Origin: an uncultured Bacteroidales bacterium
Lineage (GTDB): Bacteria > Bacteroidota > Bacteroidia > Bacteroidales > Bacteroidaceae
NCBI GenBank assembly: GCA_902760965.1
Contig: CACWIN010000027.1
Location: 1-32,724 of the forward strand
Reading direction: 5' to 3'
Length of the DNA: 32,724 bases
The notes under the pieces are model-generated. The model ran no database searches. It was given only the letters and a program-made list of their open reading frames with translations, and was not told the DNA's origin. This document shows, one piece after another, positions 1-8,990 of the stretch; positions within the stretch are counted from its first letter, which is position 1, and each line of letters starts with the position of its first letter. Position numbers and translations under genes: made by a program.

Positions 1-579
1 GCGGTCACCGTCAGTAACGGCCACGTTGTTCATGTTCATACCGAACATAAGGCAGCGTACGTTGTGTGCATCGGCACGGCCGGCAGCGGCGCGAGCCCAA
101 ACGGCAATCTGCTTCTGGGCTTCGGCACTCTTCCAGTGGCCTACAACAACCTTACGGGCTACACGCATACGGGTGCAGATATGACCGAACTCGATATCGC
201 CGTGGGCGCTCTGGTTCAGGTTCATGAAGTCCATATCGATGGTATCCCATGGAATATCGGTGTTGTACTGTGTGTGGAAATGGAGCAGAGGCTTCTCAAG
301 AGCCTGCAGACCCTTTATCCACATCTTGGCGGGGCTGAATGTGTGCATCCAGGTGATGATACCTATGCACTTCTCGTCGTTATTGGCGGCCTTCATTACG
401 GCCTCAACCTCCTTGCTGCTGTTTGCAGTACCTTTATAAACTATCTTAACGGGTATGTTGCCGCTCTTGTTAAGACCTTCTACCATCTCCTTTGAGTGAC
501 CGTCAACCTTAACGACAGCGTCACCTCCGTAAAGTAACTGAGCACCAGTTACCCACCAAATTTCATTATTCTCAAACAT
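1..579 (-). CDS. araA: L-arabinose isomerase, N-terminal 193 residues (cut by window edge)
   Basis: Converts L-arabinose to L-ribulose in the cytoplasm, the first step of the isomerase pathway. The reverse complement opens with ATG at 579 and stays open for 193 codons to base 1, giving MFENNEIWWVTGAQLLYG at the N-terminus, matching the family's W(F/W)VTGSQxLYG opening. Later stretches THTQYNTDIPW-like (HFHTQYNTDIPWDTIDMDFM) and MNNVAVTDGD near the cut edge are also typical of AraA. The catalytic C-terminal half lies outside the window. It starts 18 bases after the araD stop and is the last visible gene of the sugar operon. No araB is visible; it may lie beyond the edge. Identification is from recognised motifs, not a search. 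Confidence 0.93.
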   Translation of the reverse strand, partial: MFENNEIWWVTGAQLLYGGDAVVKVDGHSKEMVEGLNKSGNIPVKIVYKGTANSSKEVEAVMKAANNDEKCIGIITWMHTFSPAKMWIKGLQALEKPLLHFHTQYNTDIPWDTIDMDFMNLNQSAHGDIEFGHICTRMRVARKVVVGHWKSAEAQKQIAVWARAAAGRADAHNVRCLMFGMNMNNVAVTDGDR

Positions 580-597
580 AGTGTTTACTGTTTTAAG

Positions 598-1302
598 TTA
601 TTTCTTTTTTTGGCCGTAGTAGGCGTTGGGTCCATGCTTACGGCTATAGTGCTTCTCAATGAGAAGCGGATTCATTGTGAGGTCCGGATTGACCGATAGG
701 GCCACGAACGCCATCTTGGCGCACTGCTCCATCACCTTGGCGTTGTAGACAGCGTTGTCGGGTGATGTGCCCCATGAGAACGGACCGTGGTTCTTTACCA
801 GCACGGCGGGAGTGTGGTCAGGGTTGATCTTGCGGATGTTCAGTATCTCATCTACAATCACGTTACCTGTCTCCAACTCATACTGTCCCTTAACCTCAGC
901 CTCGGTCATATCGCGCGTGCAAGGAATATCCTTGTAAAAATAGTCGGCGTGTGTGGTTCCTATGTTGGGAATGTCACGGCCGGCCTGCGCAAAAGCCGTA
1001 GCGTAGGTGGAGTGGGTGTGAACCACGCCCTGGATGTTGGGGAATGCCCTGTACAGTACCAGGTGTGTAGGAGTGTCCGATGAAGGATTGAGGTCCCCCT
1101 CGACCACCTTACCGGTCTGGAGGGAGACAACAACCATATCAGAGGCTTTCATCTCGTCATAGCTCACGCCGCTGGGCTTGATTACTACAAGCCCCTTCTC
1201 GCGGTCTATGCCCGAAACGTTACCCCATGTGAATATTACCAGACCCTGCTTTACCAGATCAAGGTTGGCTTTAAAAACCTTCTCTTTAAGTTCTTCAAGC
1301 AT
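598..1302 (-). CDS. araD: L-ribulose-5-phosphate 4-epimerase
   Basis: Cytoplasmic class II aldolase-fold enzyme converting L-ribulose 5-phosphate to D-xylulose 5-phosphate, the exit of arabinose into the pentose phosphate pathway. Protein of 234 residues, the usual length. TWGNVSG at about residues 25-31 and [10 protein letters not shown] form the phosphate-binding region. [14 protein letters not shown] and HADYFY supply metal-binding histidines, and [10 protein letters not shown] near residue 180 is the characteristic C-terminal block. The reading frame stays open upstream to 1401, but the family begins at MLEELKEKV, so I chose ATG at 1302. Only four bases separate it from the symporter stop, so the two are almost certainly co-transcribed and perhaps coupled. 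It sits 18 bases before araA. Araldolase-type alternatives such as fuculose aldolase are unlikely given the araA neighbour. Confidence 0.95.
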   Translation of the reverse strand: MLEELKEKVFKANLDLVKQGLVIFTWGNVSGIDREKGLVVIKPSGVSYDEMKASDMVVVSLQTGKVVEGDLNPSSDTPTHLVLYRAFPNIQGVVHTHSTYATAFAQAGRDIPNIGTTHADYFYKDIPCTRDMTEAEVKGQYELETGNVIVDEILNIRKINPDHTPAVLVKNHGPFSWGTSPDNAVYNAKVMEQCAKMAFVALSVNPDLTMNPLLIEKHYSRKHGPNAYYGQKKK

Positions 1303-1306
1303 GATA

Positions 1307-3201
1307 TTACCAGAGGAAGTAGTAGAGAATGAACAGGATAACGATAACGCCAAGTGCACCCAGGTTGAATGTCCTGTCGGTGTGGAAGAGCTCCAGGTCA
1401 ATACCTACAGCCTTGGCATCCTGAACCTTGTCCTTGGCATTTGAACGCAGGTAAATACCAAGAACGGCAAGGATGGCAGCCAGGAAGAACATTGCCTCAA
1501 AGCCCCAAGCGCGCAGAACCGGGTCGATAACGCCGTAAACGGCAAATACCAGGCAGATTGCGGCAATGGTGAAGAGTATTGATGACCACTTCATCTGAGC
1601 GTTGATGGTGTGCTGGTCAAGAACATCGGCCTTGACGACATTCTTCTTGTTGAGCAGTGACATGGGGATAAAGATAGCCACCAGTACCAGGAATACATAG
1701 CCCATGCGGAGCATGAACGGAGTATGCGGCATGATAACCTTGAACAGGATTGAGAATGCGAATGTACCGATGGCGGTAACAACGGCTGCAGGACCTGAAG
1801 CACGCTTCCAGAGCAGACCCAGACCGAAGATTACTACAACGCCCGGATAAACGAATCCAGAATACTCCTGAATGATCTGGAATGCCTGGTCGGCACCACC
1901 CATGATAGGATAAACGGCGATGAGAGCGATGATCAGGGCGCATACAGATGTGATACGGCCTACGTTTACAAGGCGCTTCTCACTTGCATCCTTCTTAAAG
2001 TACTGCTTGTAGATATCCATAGTAAAGATAGTCGATGTTGAGTTGAACATCGAAGCCAGTGATGAGATGACGGCTGCACTCAGAGCTGCGAATGACAGAC
2101 CCTTTACGAATACCGGAGTGAAGTTGCGGATAAGGAAAGGATAAGCGTCATCAGAGCGCTCAATGCTACCGGCCAGCTTGGCAAACAGTTCAGGCTGCTC
2201 CTTCATGATGTAGAATGCGCATACACCGGGGATACATACTATGAACGGGATCAATATCTTGAGGAATGCGGCAAATACCATACCCTTCTTGGCCTCGCTC
2301 AGGCTCTTTGCGGCAAGACCCTTCTGGATGATGTACTGGTTGAAGCCCCAGTAACCAAGGTTGGTCAGCCACAGGGCACCTACGATAACGGCGATACCCG
2401 GGATGTCAAAGTATGCATCGGGAGTCTTGGCCTGGTTCACAACCAGGTTGAAGTGCGAGTCTCCCGGTATGGATTTGAGTTTCTGGTAAACCTCTCCAAG
2501 GGCTGCAAAAGCACCGCCTTCAAGACCCAGGTCCTTGGCGATAACAACCAGAGCGGCGTATGCGGTGATAAGACCGCCACCTACCAGGAAGGTAACCTGC
2601 ATTACATCGGTCCAGGCCACTGATGACAGACCGCCGTAGATTGAATAGATACCGGCAATCAGATAAAGAACCAGGATGATAACCAACAGGGTCATATCAA
2701 CCTCCATGCCTAAGAACATGCCTGTAATCTTGGGCAGACCCAGAATCTGCTTGATAGCCAGAGCACCCAGCCATGCAACTGATGTCAGGTTGATGAACAC
2801 ATACAGGAAAAGCCAGAAGATTGAGAAAGCCAGACCTGTGCCCGGGTTGTAACGGTCACGAAGGAACTGCGGGATGGTGAATATTTTCTTCTCAATCATT
2901 ACTGGGAGCAGGAACTTACCTACAACCAGCAGGGTGGCTGCTGCCATAAGCTCGTATGCTGCGATTGCGATACCTGATGCAAAAGCGGTACCTGACATAC
3001 CGATGAACTGCTCGGCACTGATGTTAGCTGCAATCAGTGATGCACCTACTGCCCACCATGTCAGGGTGTTACCTGCCAGGAAGTAGTCTTTTGAATCTTT
3101 TTCTTTACCGTCTTTACTGCGGGACAGGAAAAATCCCAGGCAACATAGTCAATGGTTTTGAAACCGTTATTTGACAATGCTTCAAGAATACTGTTGTTCA
3201 T
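1307..3201 (-). CDS. Sodium:solute symporter (SSS/SGLT family), frameshifted near its N-terminus
   Basis: Inner-membrane sodium-coupled sugar importer; its position between galM and araD suggests arabinose or galactose as substrate. The main frame (ATG at 2998, 563 residues) has about a dozen hydrophobic segments and SGLT-type blocks such as [11 protein letters not shown]. That frame is open upstream to about 3148 and reads [31 protein letters not shown] and [12 protein letters not shown], which are clearly family N-terminal sequence. The natural start, ATG at 3201, reads [20 protein letters not shown] and then leaves frame at about 3140, ending at a TGA at 3061. The join lacks most of the first membrane helix and 3n+1 bases. 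As read, no full-length protein is made. This is either a real pseudogene or an assembly deletion. The stop lies four bases before araD. Confidence 0.88.
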
Positions 3202-3233
3202 TTGGTTATTTGTTTGTAATTAGAAATCCGTGA

Positions 3234-4385
3234 TTATTCTACGCCAAACTGGTAAATGCAGTGGCTGTAGTACTCCTGACCGGGAACCAACTCTGCGCTG
3301 TACCAACCGGGCAGATTTGACTTGTTGGGGCTGTCGGGGAACTTCTGAGTCTCCAGGCAGCAGCCTGTACGCTGCTCCATCTTGTTGCCCTGCTTGTCAA
3401 GACCTGAACCGTCCAGGAAGTTACCTGAATAGAACTGGATACCGGGCTCGTTGGTGTAAACCTCAACGTAAATGCCTGTGATGGGGCTGTAAAGCTTAGC
3501 GGCGCACTTGGTATCGTCACACTTGGTGTTCAGAACCCAGTTGTGGTCATAACCGTTACCGTTCTTGAGTTGCTCATAGTTGTAGTTGTTGATCTCCTTG
3601 CCAATTGCCTTGCCCTTGGTAAAGTCCATGGGAGTACCTGCTACCGGCAGAATCTCACCTGTGGTCATGTATGTGTCATCGCAGGGGGTAAAGTTGCTGG
3701 CATTCAGGGTAAGGATGTGGTTGGTGATAGGAATTGAGTGGTCACCGTTCAGGTTGAAATAACTGTGGTTAGTCATGTTGATCACAGTCTTCTTGTCTGT
3801 GGTAGCCTTCCATACAATGTCAATGGCGTTCTTGTCATTGAGGGTATATGTGGCGGTAGCGACAACCTTGCCCGGGAAACCGGCCTCACCGTCGGCTGAG
3901 TTCATAACCAGGGTGATTGAGTTGTTCTTGACCTCCTTGACATCCCATACAAGGTTCTGCCAACCCATGGGCTCCGGAGTCAGGGTGCAACCGCCGTGCA
4001 GGCAGTGACCGAAATTGTTCTGCGGCAACTGATATGTAACGCCGTCAAGGGTAATCTTACCCTGGTTGATACGGTTTGCATAACGTCCTACTGTTGAGCC
4101 AAAGTCACTGGCCTGAGTGGTGTAGTCCTTGATGTTTGAGAAACCGATGACTGCATCCTGCATCTTGCCGTTCTTGTCAGGAACCATGATGGCCACGATA
4201 CGTGCGCCAAAGTTGGTTACCCAAACCTCACAGCCATTCTTGTTGGTCAGTTTGTACAGGTCAGTCTTCTTGCCTGTAAATTCCATCTGGAAGTCGGCCC
4301 TGTTAAGAACCGGAGCCTCCTTCTGTGAACAGGCTGTCAGTGCGAGCATACCTGCCATCAGAGCGATAAAACTTGTTTTTTTCAT
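3234..4385 (-). CDS. galM: Aldose 1-epimerase, lipoprotein form
   Basis: Interconverts alpha and beta anomers of galactose or related aldoses. Protein of 383 residues with a lipoprotein signal peptide: MKK start, hydrophobic core and lipobox LTAC with the lipid-bearing Cys at residue 19. It should therefore act outside the cytoplasm, anchored to a membrane facing the periplasm. Family motifs are present: the NFGARIVAIMVPD opening, FGSTVGRYANRI, LHGG, NMTNHSYFNLNG with the catalytic His, and LETQKFPDSPN with the catalytic Glu. It lies 30 bases after galK and 32 before the symporter start, so it probably prepares the right anomer for that transporter. A second, cytoplasmic galM opens the operon. 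Substrate could be arabinose as well as galactose. Confidence 0.93.
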   Translation of the reverse strand: MKKTSFIALMAGMLALTACSQKEAPVLNRADFQMEFTGKKTDLYKLTNKNGCEVWVTNFGARIVAIMVPDKNGKMQDAVIGFSNIKDYTTQASDFGSTVGRYANRINQGKITLDGVTYQLPQNNFGHCLHGGCTLTPEPMGWQNLVWDVKEVKNNSITLVMNSADGEAGFPGKVVATATYTLNDKNAIDIVWKATTDKKTVINMTNHSYFNLNGDHSIPITNHILTLNASNFTPCDDTYMTTGEILPVAGTPMDFTKGKAIGKEINNYNYEQLKNGNGYDHNWVLNTKCDDTKCAAKLYSPITGIYVEVYTNEPGIQFYSGNFLDGSGLDKQGNKMEQRTGCCLETQKFPDSPNKSNLPGWYSAELVPGQEYYSHCIYQFGVE

Positions 4386-4415
4386 TTTGGATTGTTTATT
4401 AGTTTGATTAATGAA

Positions 4416-5570
4416 TTATTGCAGTTTCCTTGAACCGTCACCTATGGTAACGTCATACACCTTGGGTATCACGCCAAACTTGCGTGAATATTCACGGGTG
4501 GCTTTTGATATGAACTTGTCATATAGCGTTTCACGTACCAGGTTGATGGTGCAGCCGCCGAATCCGCCGCCCATGATGCGGCTTCCGGTTACCCCGCATT
4601 CCTGTGCGGTCTCTACCAGAAAATCTGCCTCAGGGCAACTTACGGTATAGTCATGGCTGAGCCCCCAGTGGGTCTCATACATTTTCTGTCCCACCAGTTC
4701 GTAGTCTCCTTTCTCAAGTGCGTCGCAGACAGCAAGCACACGATCCTTCTCGTCAAGTACATACTTGGCGCGGCGGTAATCGTCATCGGTCAGGTCATTC
4801 TTGACGGCATCAAGCATCTGGTGGTTGGCGTCACGCAGGGTATCAACCCTTCCGAACTGTTCGTTCATGAGCGCAACGGCTTTCTCGCAACTTGCACGGC
4901 GCTCGTTGTACTCAGTGCCGAGCGAGTGCTTGACGCAAGTGTCTATCAGAACCAGTTTGTATCCATCTGGATCAAACGGGAAATACTCATATTCAAGTGA
5001 ACGGCAATCCAGACGTATCAGACAGCCCTCGCGGCCGAATACCGATGCGAACTGGTCCATAATGCCGCACTTTACGCCGCAGTAGTTGTGTTCGGTGGCC
5101 TGACCTATCTTGGCCAGCTCAAACTTGTCAACGCGGCCGTCGGCAAACATGGTGTTCAGCGCAAATGCGAATGCGCTCTCCAGTGCGGCCGATGAAGACA
5201 TGCCTGCGCCTTTTGGCACATCGCCCGAAAATGCTGCATTGAAACCGCCCACCTTTACACCGCGCTTTTCGAGCTCCTTGCATACTCCAAATATGTAGCA
5301 TGCCCAGTGAATGTCAGGCTTTTGCGTGTCATCGAGCGAGAACTCCAGATAGGGGTCTTTTTCAACATCAACAGCCAGCAGCTTTACCTGACGGGTGCCG
5401 TTGCGGTAAATCTCAACGGTTATGCCTTTGTCTACGGCGCCGGGGAACACAAAACCTCCGTTATAGTCAGTGTGTTCGCCTATCAGGTTTATGCGGCCGG
5501 GCGAAAAGTACAGGTCACCGCTTGTGCCAAACTGCTTACGGAACCTGTTTCTCAGAATGGTTGTATCCAT
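4416..5570 (-). CDS. galK: Galactokinase
   Basis: Phosphorylates alpha-D-galactose at C1 with ATP, the first committed step of the Leloir pathway, in the cytoplasm. Protein of 384 residues, normal for the GHMP kinase family. The galactokinase signature GRINLIGEHTDYNGG is at about residues 25-39, the ATP-binding GAGMSSSAALE at about 120-130, and the C-terminal GHMP motif GGGFGGCTINLV near 335-346. CGIMDQFASV supplies the catalytic Asp region. It starts nine bases after the upstream galM and ends 30 bases before the lipoprotein galM, so the three are one transcript. No galT or galE is present in the window, so the rest of the Leloir pathway must be encoded elsewhere. Confidence 0.96.
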   Translation of the reverse strand: MDTTILRNRFRKQFGTSGDLYFSPGRINLIGEHTDYNGGFVFPGAVDKGITVEIYRNGTRQVKLLAVDVEKDPYLEFSLDDTQKPDIHWACYIFGVCKELEKRGVKVGGFNAAFSGDVPKGAGMSSSAALESAFAFALNTMFADGRVDKFELAKIGQATEHNYCGVKCGIMDQFASVFGREGCLIRLDCRSLEYEYFPFDPDGYKLVLIDTCVKHSLGTEYNERRASCEKAVALMNEQFGRVDTLRDANHQMLDAVKNDLTDDDYRRAKYVLDEKDRVLAVCDALEKGDYELVGQKMYETHWGLSHDYTVSCPEADFLVETAQECGVTGSRIMGGGFGGCTINLVRETLYDKFISKATREYSRKFGVIPKVYDVTIGDGSRKLQ

Positions 5571-5579
5571 AAACAGGGA

Positions 5580-6665
5580 TTATTCCACTCCAAAACGATA
5601 AATTGTTGTCTGTGTATAGACCTCTCCCGGGTTGAGTACCGTAGTTGGGAAATACGGATGGTTGGGGCTGTCGGGGAAGTGCTCTGCCTCAAAGCATATT
5701 GCGCAGCGCTTGGGCAGTGTGGATCCGTGTGCGCAGGTGCTGCCGCTGCAGTAGTTGCCGGTATAGCACTGAACGCCGGGCTCGGTGGTGTAGCACTCCA
5801 TGGTACGGCCGCTGGCGGGATCAGCGCACTTTACAGCCAGACTGAGTTCGCCCGGCTCACGCTTGTTGAGTACCCAGCAGTGGTCATAACCGTTACCGTT
5901 CTTGGTCTGCTGTCCCTGTTCTATGCGCTCTCCAACCTTATGGGGGGTACGGAAATCAAATGATGTTCCCTCTACTTTATCAATTGTGCCCAGAGGTATG
6001 GCGGTATTGTCAATTGGAATATAATGATCGGCATTGATCATCAGGTCGTAATCCAGAACCGTGAGCGGGTTCTTTTTCATGCCGTTCAGTGTAAAGTATG
6101 CATGCTGTGTAAGGCAAACCACGGTCTTTTTGTCGGTTGTAGCCTCATATTCTATGGCCAGTTCGTTCTCATCGGTCAGACGATAGGTTACGTTTACGTC
6201 CAGGTTTCCGGGGAAACCTTCCTCACCGTCCTTGCAAAGGTAGTGCAGGCGGATGGTCTGCTGGTCAGTCTGCTCGGCATCAAATACGCGCTTGTGGAAA
6301 CCGGTGGGACCTCCGTGAAGGCTGTTGGGATCGTTGTTTATGGCCAGAGTGTACTGCTTGCCGTCCAGTGTGAACTTGCCGTTGGCAATGCGGTTGCCGT
6401 AGCGGCCAATAAGAACGCTCAGGAAAGTCTCCTCGCTATCCATTACGTGCTGGATGCTGTCATGGCCCCAGACCACGCTCTCCATCTTGCCGTTGCGGTC
6501 AGGCATCATGATGGCGCAAAGGGCACCGGCAAAATTTGTTACGGCTATCTCAGCCCCTCTCTTGTTCTTGAGTATGTAAAGATCTGTTTTCTTACCCTGG
6601 ACTGTGGCCTGGAAATCCTCTCTCTTGAGACCGGCCAGATTGTCTTTTACAAAGAAATCGCTCAT
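5580..6665 (-). CDS. galM: Aldose 1-epimerase, cytoplasmic form
   Basis: Mutarotase supplying the alpha anomer to galactokinase. Protein of 361 residues without a signal peptide, so cytoplasmic. Motifs: VTNFAGALCAIMMPD, LIGRYGNRIANGKF, SLHGGPTGFHKRVFD, CLTQHAYFTLNG with the catalytic His, and ICFEAEHFPDSPN with the catalytic Glu. It is clearly related to the lipoprotein GalM two genes downstream, but diverged, and the two differ in compartment. It is the first gene of the sugar operon and begins nine bases after an inverted repeat that probably carries the control region. ATG at 6665 was chosen because it gives the standard MSDFFVKDNLAGL-type start with no in-frame upstream alternative needed. 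Confidence 0.94.
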   Translation of the reverse strand: MSDFFVKDNLAGLKREDFQATVQGKKTDLYILKNKRGAEIAVTNFAGALCAIMMPDRNGKMESVVWGHDSIQHVMDSEETFLSVLIGRYGNRIANGKFTLDGKQYTLAINNDPNSLHGGPTGFHKRVFDAEQTDQQTIRLHYLCKDGEEGFPGNLDVNVTYRLTDENELAIEYEATTDKKTVVCLTQHAYFTLNGMKKNPLTVLDYDLMINADHYIPIDNTAIPLGTIDKVEGTSFDFRTPHKVGERIEQGQQTKNGNGYDHCWVLNKREPGELSLAVKCADPASGRTMECYTTEPGVQCYTGNYCSGSTCAHGSTLPKRCAICFEAEHFPDSPNHPYFPTTVLNPGEVYTQTTIYRFGVE

Positions 6666-6673
6666 ATAGTAAT

Positions 6674-6721
6674 ATTGGCTTAATTAGTTATTAAAAATAA
6701 AACAACGCAAATTAAGCCAAT
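6674..6721. promoter_or_regulatory. 12-bp perfect inverted repeat upstream of the galM-galK-araDA operon (candidate operator)
   Basis: ATTGGCTTAATT at 6674-6685 is repeated in inverted orientation at 6710-6721, separated by 24 bases. It lies between the folC stop (6757) and the galM start (6665). On the minus strand a TTTG (-33 type) overlaps the distal arm at 6711-6708, and a weak -7-like TAATTAAG at 6686-6679, 21 bases away, overlaps the proximal arm. A dimeric or looping repressor could therefore cover both boxes. A folC terminator is less likely, because the arms are AT-rich, the loop is long and no T-run follows. The binding protein is unknown. Confidence 0.55.
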
Positions 6722-6756
6722 TTAGGAAACCGATGCAAGCGATTGGGCTAAAAATA

Positions 6757-8070
6757 TCAGCCGTGGATAAAGAATTCCGGCATTGTGAGCAGGTCGGCTA
6801 CTACAAAAGTGCTGCCTCCCACAAAAATCAGGTCGTTGGGAGACGCTTCACGCTGGGCTGTGGTCACAGCCTGGGCAACCGTACGGTACACCCTTCCGGT
6901 CAGTCCGGCCTGTCGGGCCAGGTCTCTCAGACTGCTGGCGTCGAGCGCCCTCTTGACCGATGCCTGAGTAAAGTAATACCTGGCGTTGCGGGGCATTATG
7001 GCCAGTACGTCCGATATATCCTTGTCGTTTACCATGCCCATCACGATACGCAACTGTCCGAATCCCGGTTTTGCCGACAGCTCTTCCAGATGCTGTGCAA
7101 TGTATTTAAGGCCGTGGCTGTTGTGACCGGTATCGCAGATTATGTCCGGCTTTTTGCTGACAAGCTGCCAGCGGCCGCGCAGACCGGTCATGCGGCATAC
7201 ATCCTTGAAGCCCTTCCGGATGGCACTCTCGGGTATGCTGAACTTTCGGCGCTTTAGTTCGTCAACGGCTGTCAGAATGGTGTTGGCGTTCTTTTCCTGG
7301 CACATTCCTGCCAGTCCGCTCTCAAGAGCAGGCAGCGCCGCAGTCTCGTACACAACCTTTGACGGATTTACGTATTTATGCGAAATTATCTTACAATTAT
7401 CCTGAGCGAACACAAGTCTGGTGCTTACCTCCTCGGCCTTGCGTTCAAATACATTGCGGGTTTGGTCGGTGTGCTCGCCAATGACCACAGGAACGTTCTT
7501 TTTTATTATTCCTGCTTTCTCAAAAGCAATCTGCTGCAATGAACTGCCCAGGAACTTTACGTGGTCAAATCCTATGTTGGTGATTATGGAAAGGACAGGC
7601 TTGATTATGTTGGTGCAGTCCAGTCTGCCGCCCAATCCGGTCTCAATCACGGCCACGTCGACCTCCTGGTCGGCAAACCAGCTGAAAGCCATGGCGGTAG
7701 TCACCTCAAAGAACGACGGATGAAGAGGCTCCAGAAAGTCCTTGTTGTCCTGAATGAACCTGACTACATAGTCGGGGCTGATAGGCTTTCCGTTTACCCT
7801 GATGCGCTCGCGGAAATCGGTCAGATGGGGCGATGTGTAAAGGCCGGTCTTTAATCCAGATGCCTGGAGAATTGCGGCCAGGGTATGTGATACGCTGCCC
7901 TTGCCGTTGGTGCCGGCCACATGGATGGTCTTGTACAGTTTGTGAGGGCAACCCAGATGACGGTCAATGGTCACTGTGTTGTACAATCCCTCCTTATAGG
8001 CCTCCTGGCCCACGTTTTGGAAAAGGGGTGTCTGTGTGTAGAGATACTCTACAGCTTCCTGATAATTCAT
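6757..8070 (-). CDS. folC: Dihydrofolate synthase / folylpolyglutamate synthase
   Basis: Adds glutamate to dihydropteroate and to reduced folates with ATP, in the cytoplasm; needed for folate retention and one-carbon metabolism. Protein of 437 residues from ATG at 8070. The reading frame is open seven codons further, but the family begins at MNYQEAVEYLY and the frame upstream runs towards dnaJ. The Mur-ligase P-loop is HVAGTNGKGSVSHTLAAIL near residues 50-68, followed by GLYTSPHLTDFRERI. VIETGLGGRLDCTNI is the metal and substrate loop, and ICDTGHNSHGLKY the C-terminal domain motif. It starts 17 bases after the dnaJ stop, so it is probably the last gene of a grpE-dnaJ-folC transcript, an unrelated function riding on a heat-shock operon. 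Confidence 0.95.
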   Translation of the reverse strand: MNYQEAVEYLYTQTPLFQNVGQEAYKEGLYNTVTIDRHLGCPHKLYKTIHVAGTNGKGSVSHTLAAILQASGLKTGLYTSPHLTDFRERIRVNGKPISPDYVVRFIQDNKDFLEPLHPSFFEVTTAMAFSWFADQEVDVAVIETGLGGRLDCTNIIKPVLSIITNIGFDHVKFLGSSLQQIAFEKAGIIKKNVPVVIGEHTDQTRNVFERKAEEVSTRLVFAQDNCKIISHKYVNPSKVVYETAALPALESGLAGMCQEKNANTILTAVDELKRRKFSIPESAIRKGFKDVCRMTGLRGRWQLVSKKPDIICDTGHNSHGLKYIAQHLEELSAKPGFGQLRIVMGMVNDKDISDVLAIMPRNARYYFTQASVKRALDASSLRDLARQAGLTGRVYRTVAQAVTTAQREASPNDLIFVGGSTFVVADLLTMPEFFIHG

Positions 8071-8087
8071 CAGTGCAATATGTAAAA

Positions 8088-8990
8088 TCAATCAAAATAA
8101 CTGCGGAACTTGCGGAACAGCTTTTCCTTGATTGACTGCGTGGGCTGGAAATGGTCCGATGTCTGTAACTTTTCCAAAGCCTGCTTTTCATCGCGGGAAA
8201 GAGTTTCCGGTATGTAGACGCTCACGTTGACAATCATGTCGCCGCGGCGGTTCGTGTTGAGTTCGGGCAGTCCCTTTCCGCGCAGTCTGAGCATCTTGCC
8301 AGGCTGTGTGCCCGGTTCAATCTTGAGCTTGACCGCACCGTCAAGTGTGGGAATCTCAATGGCTCCGCCAAGGGCAGCCTGCGGAACTGTAAGCAGCAGG
8401 TTGTACACCAGGTCATTTTCGTCGCGGACCAGATCCTTGTGGGGAACCTCCTCAATAAGAACCAGCAGATTGCCGTTGTATCCGTTGTGCTTGCCGGCAT
8501 TACCCTTGCCCTCAACTGAGAGCTGCATGCCTTCGGATACGCCAGCGGGTATGTTTATCTCAACTATCTCCTCGCCATATACAACACCGTCGCCGCTGCA
8601 GTGCGGGCAACGGTCCTTGATGATCTTGCCTTCGCCTCCGCAACGCGGGCATACGGTCTGGGTCTGTACCATGCCAAAGAAACTCTGCTGGGTACGCATA
8701 ACAACACCTGAGCCGTGGCAGTCAGGGCAGGTTTCTGCGGCCGATCCGTCCTTGGCTCCGGTGCCCTTGCAGTGCTGGCAGGGAACCAGTTTCTTGAGTT
8801 TGAACTTCTTGGTTACGCCGGTATTTATCTCCTCAAGTGTCAGCGCTACCTTCACTCTGAGGTCCGATCCTCTGGACTTGCGTTCTCCGCTGCGGCCTCG
8901 CGTACGACTGCCGCCGAATCCGCTGAATCCGCCGAATCCTCCGCCTCCGAATATATCGCCGAACATGGAGAAGATATCATCCATGGACAT
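8088..8990 (-). CDS. dnaJ: DnaJ chaperone, C-terminal part (zinc fingers and substrate domains), out of frame with the J domain
   Basis: DnaJ delivers unfolded proteins to DnaK and stimulates its ATPase. This frame starts [21 protein letters not shown], the end of the Gly/Phe linker. It continues with four zinc-binding motifs [24 protein letters not shown] and CPHCSGDG, and then the two substrate-binding beta domains, with VPHKDL and the ending RKFRSYFD. The same frame is open upstream to about 9035 and reads [15 protein letters not shown], plainly linker sequence. It therefore belongs to the same protein as the J-domain frame, but lacks one base at the join (about 9030-9050). With one base restored, 8088-9256 codes for 389 residues, the normal DnaJ length. 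I do not think the internal ATG is a natural start. Confidence 0.9.
   Translation of the reverse strand: MSMDDIFSMFGDIFGGGGFGGFSGFGGSRTRGRSGERKSRGSDLRVKVALTLEEINTGVTKKFKLKKLVPCQHCKGTGAKDGSAAETCPDCHGSGVVMRTQQSFFGMVQTQTVCPRCGGEGKIIKDRCPHCSGDGVVYGEEIVEINIPAGVSEGMQLSVEGKGNAGKHNGYNGNLLVLIEEVPHKDLVRDENDLVYNLLLTVPQAALGGAIEIPTLDGAVKLKIEPGTQPGKMLRLRGKGLPELNTNRRGDMIVNVSVYIPETLSRDEKQALEKLQTSDHFQPTQSIKEKLFRKFRSYFD

Noticed and set aside
1-579. araA as a truncated pseudogene
   Set aside because: The frame runs intact into the window edge; it is cut by the window, not by a stop.
6024-6683. 219-codon plus-strand open frame across galM
   Set aside because: Shadow of the minus-strand galM; its residues are a low-complexity mirror of the GalM codons and there is no promoter or start context.
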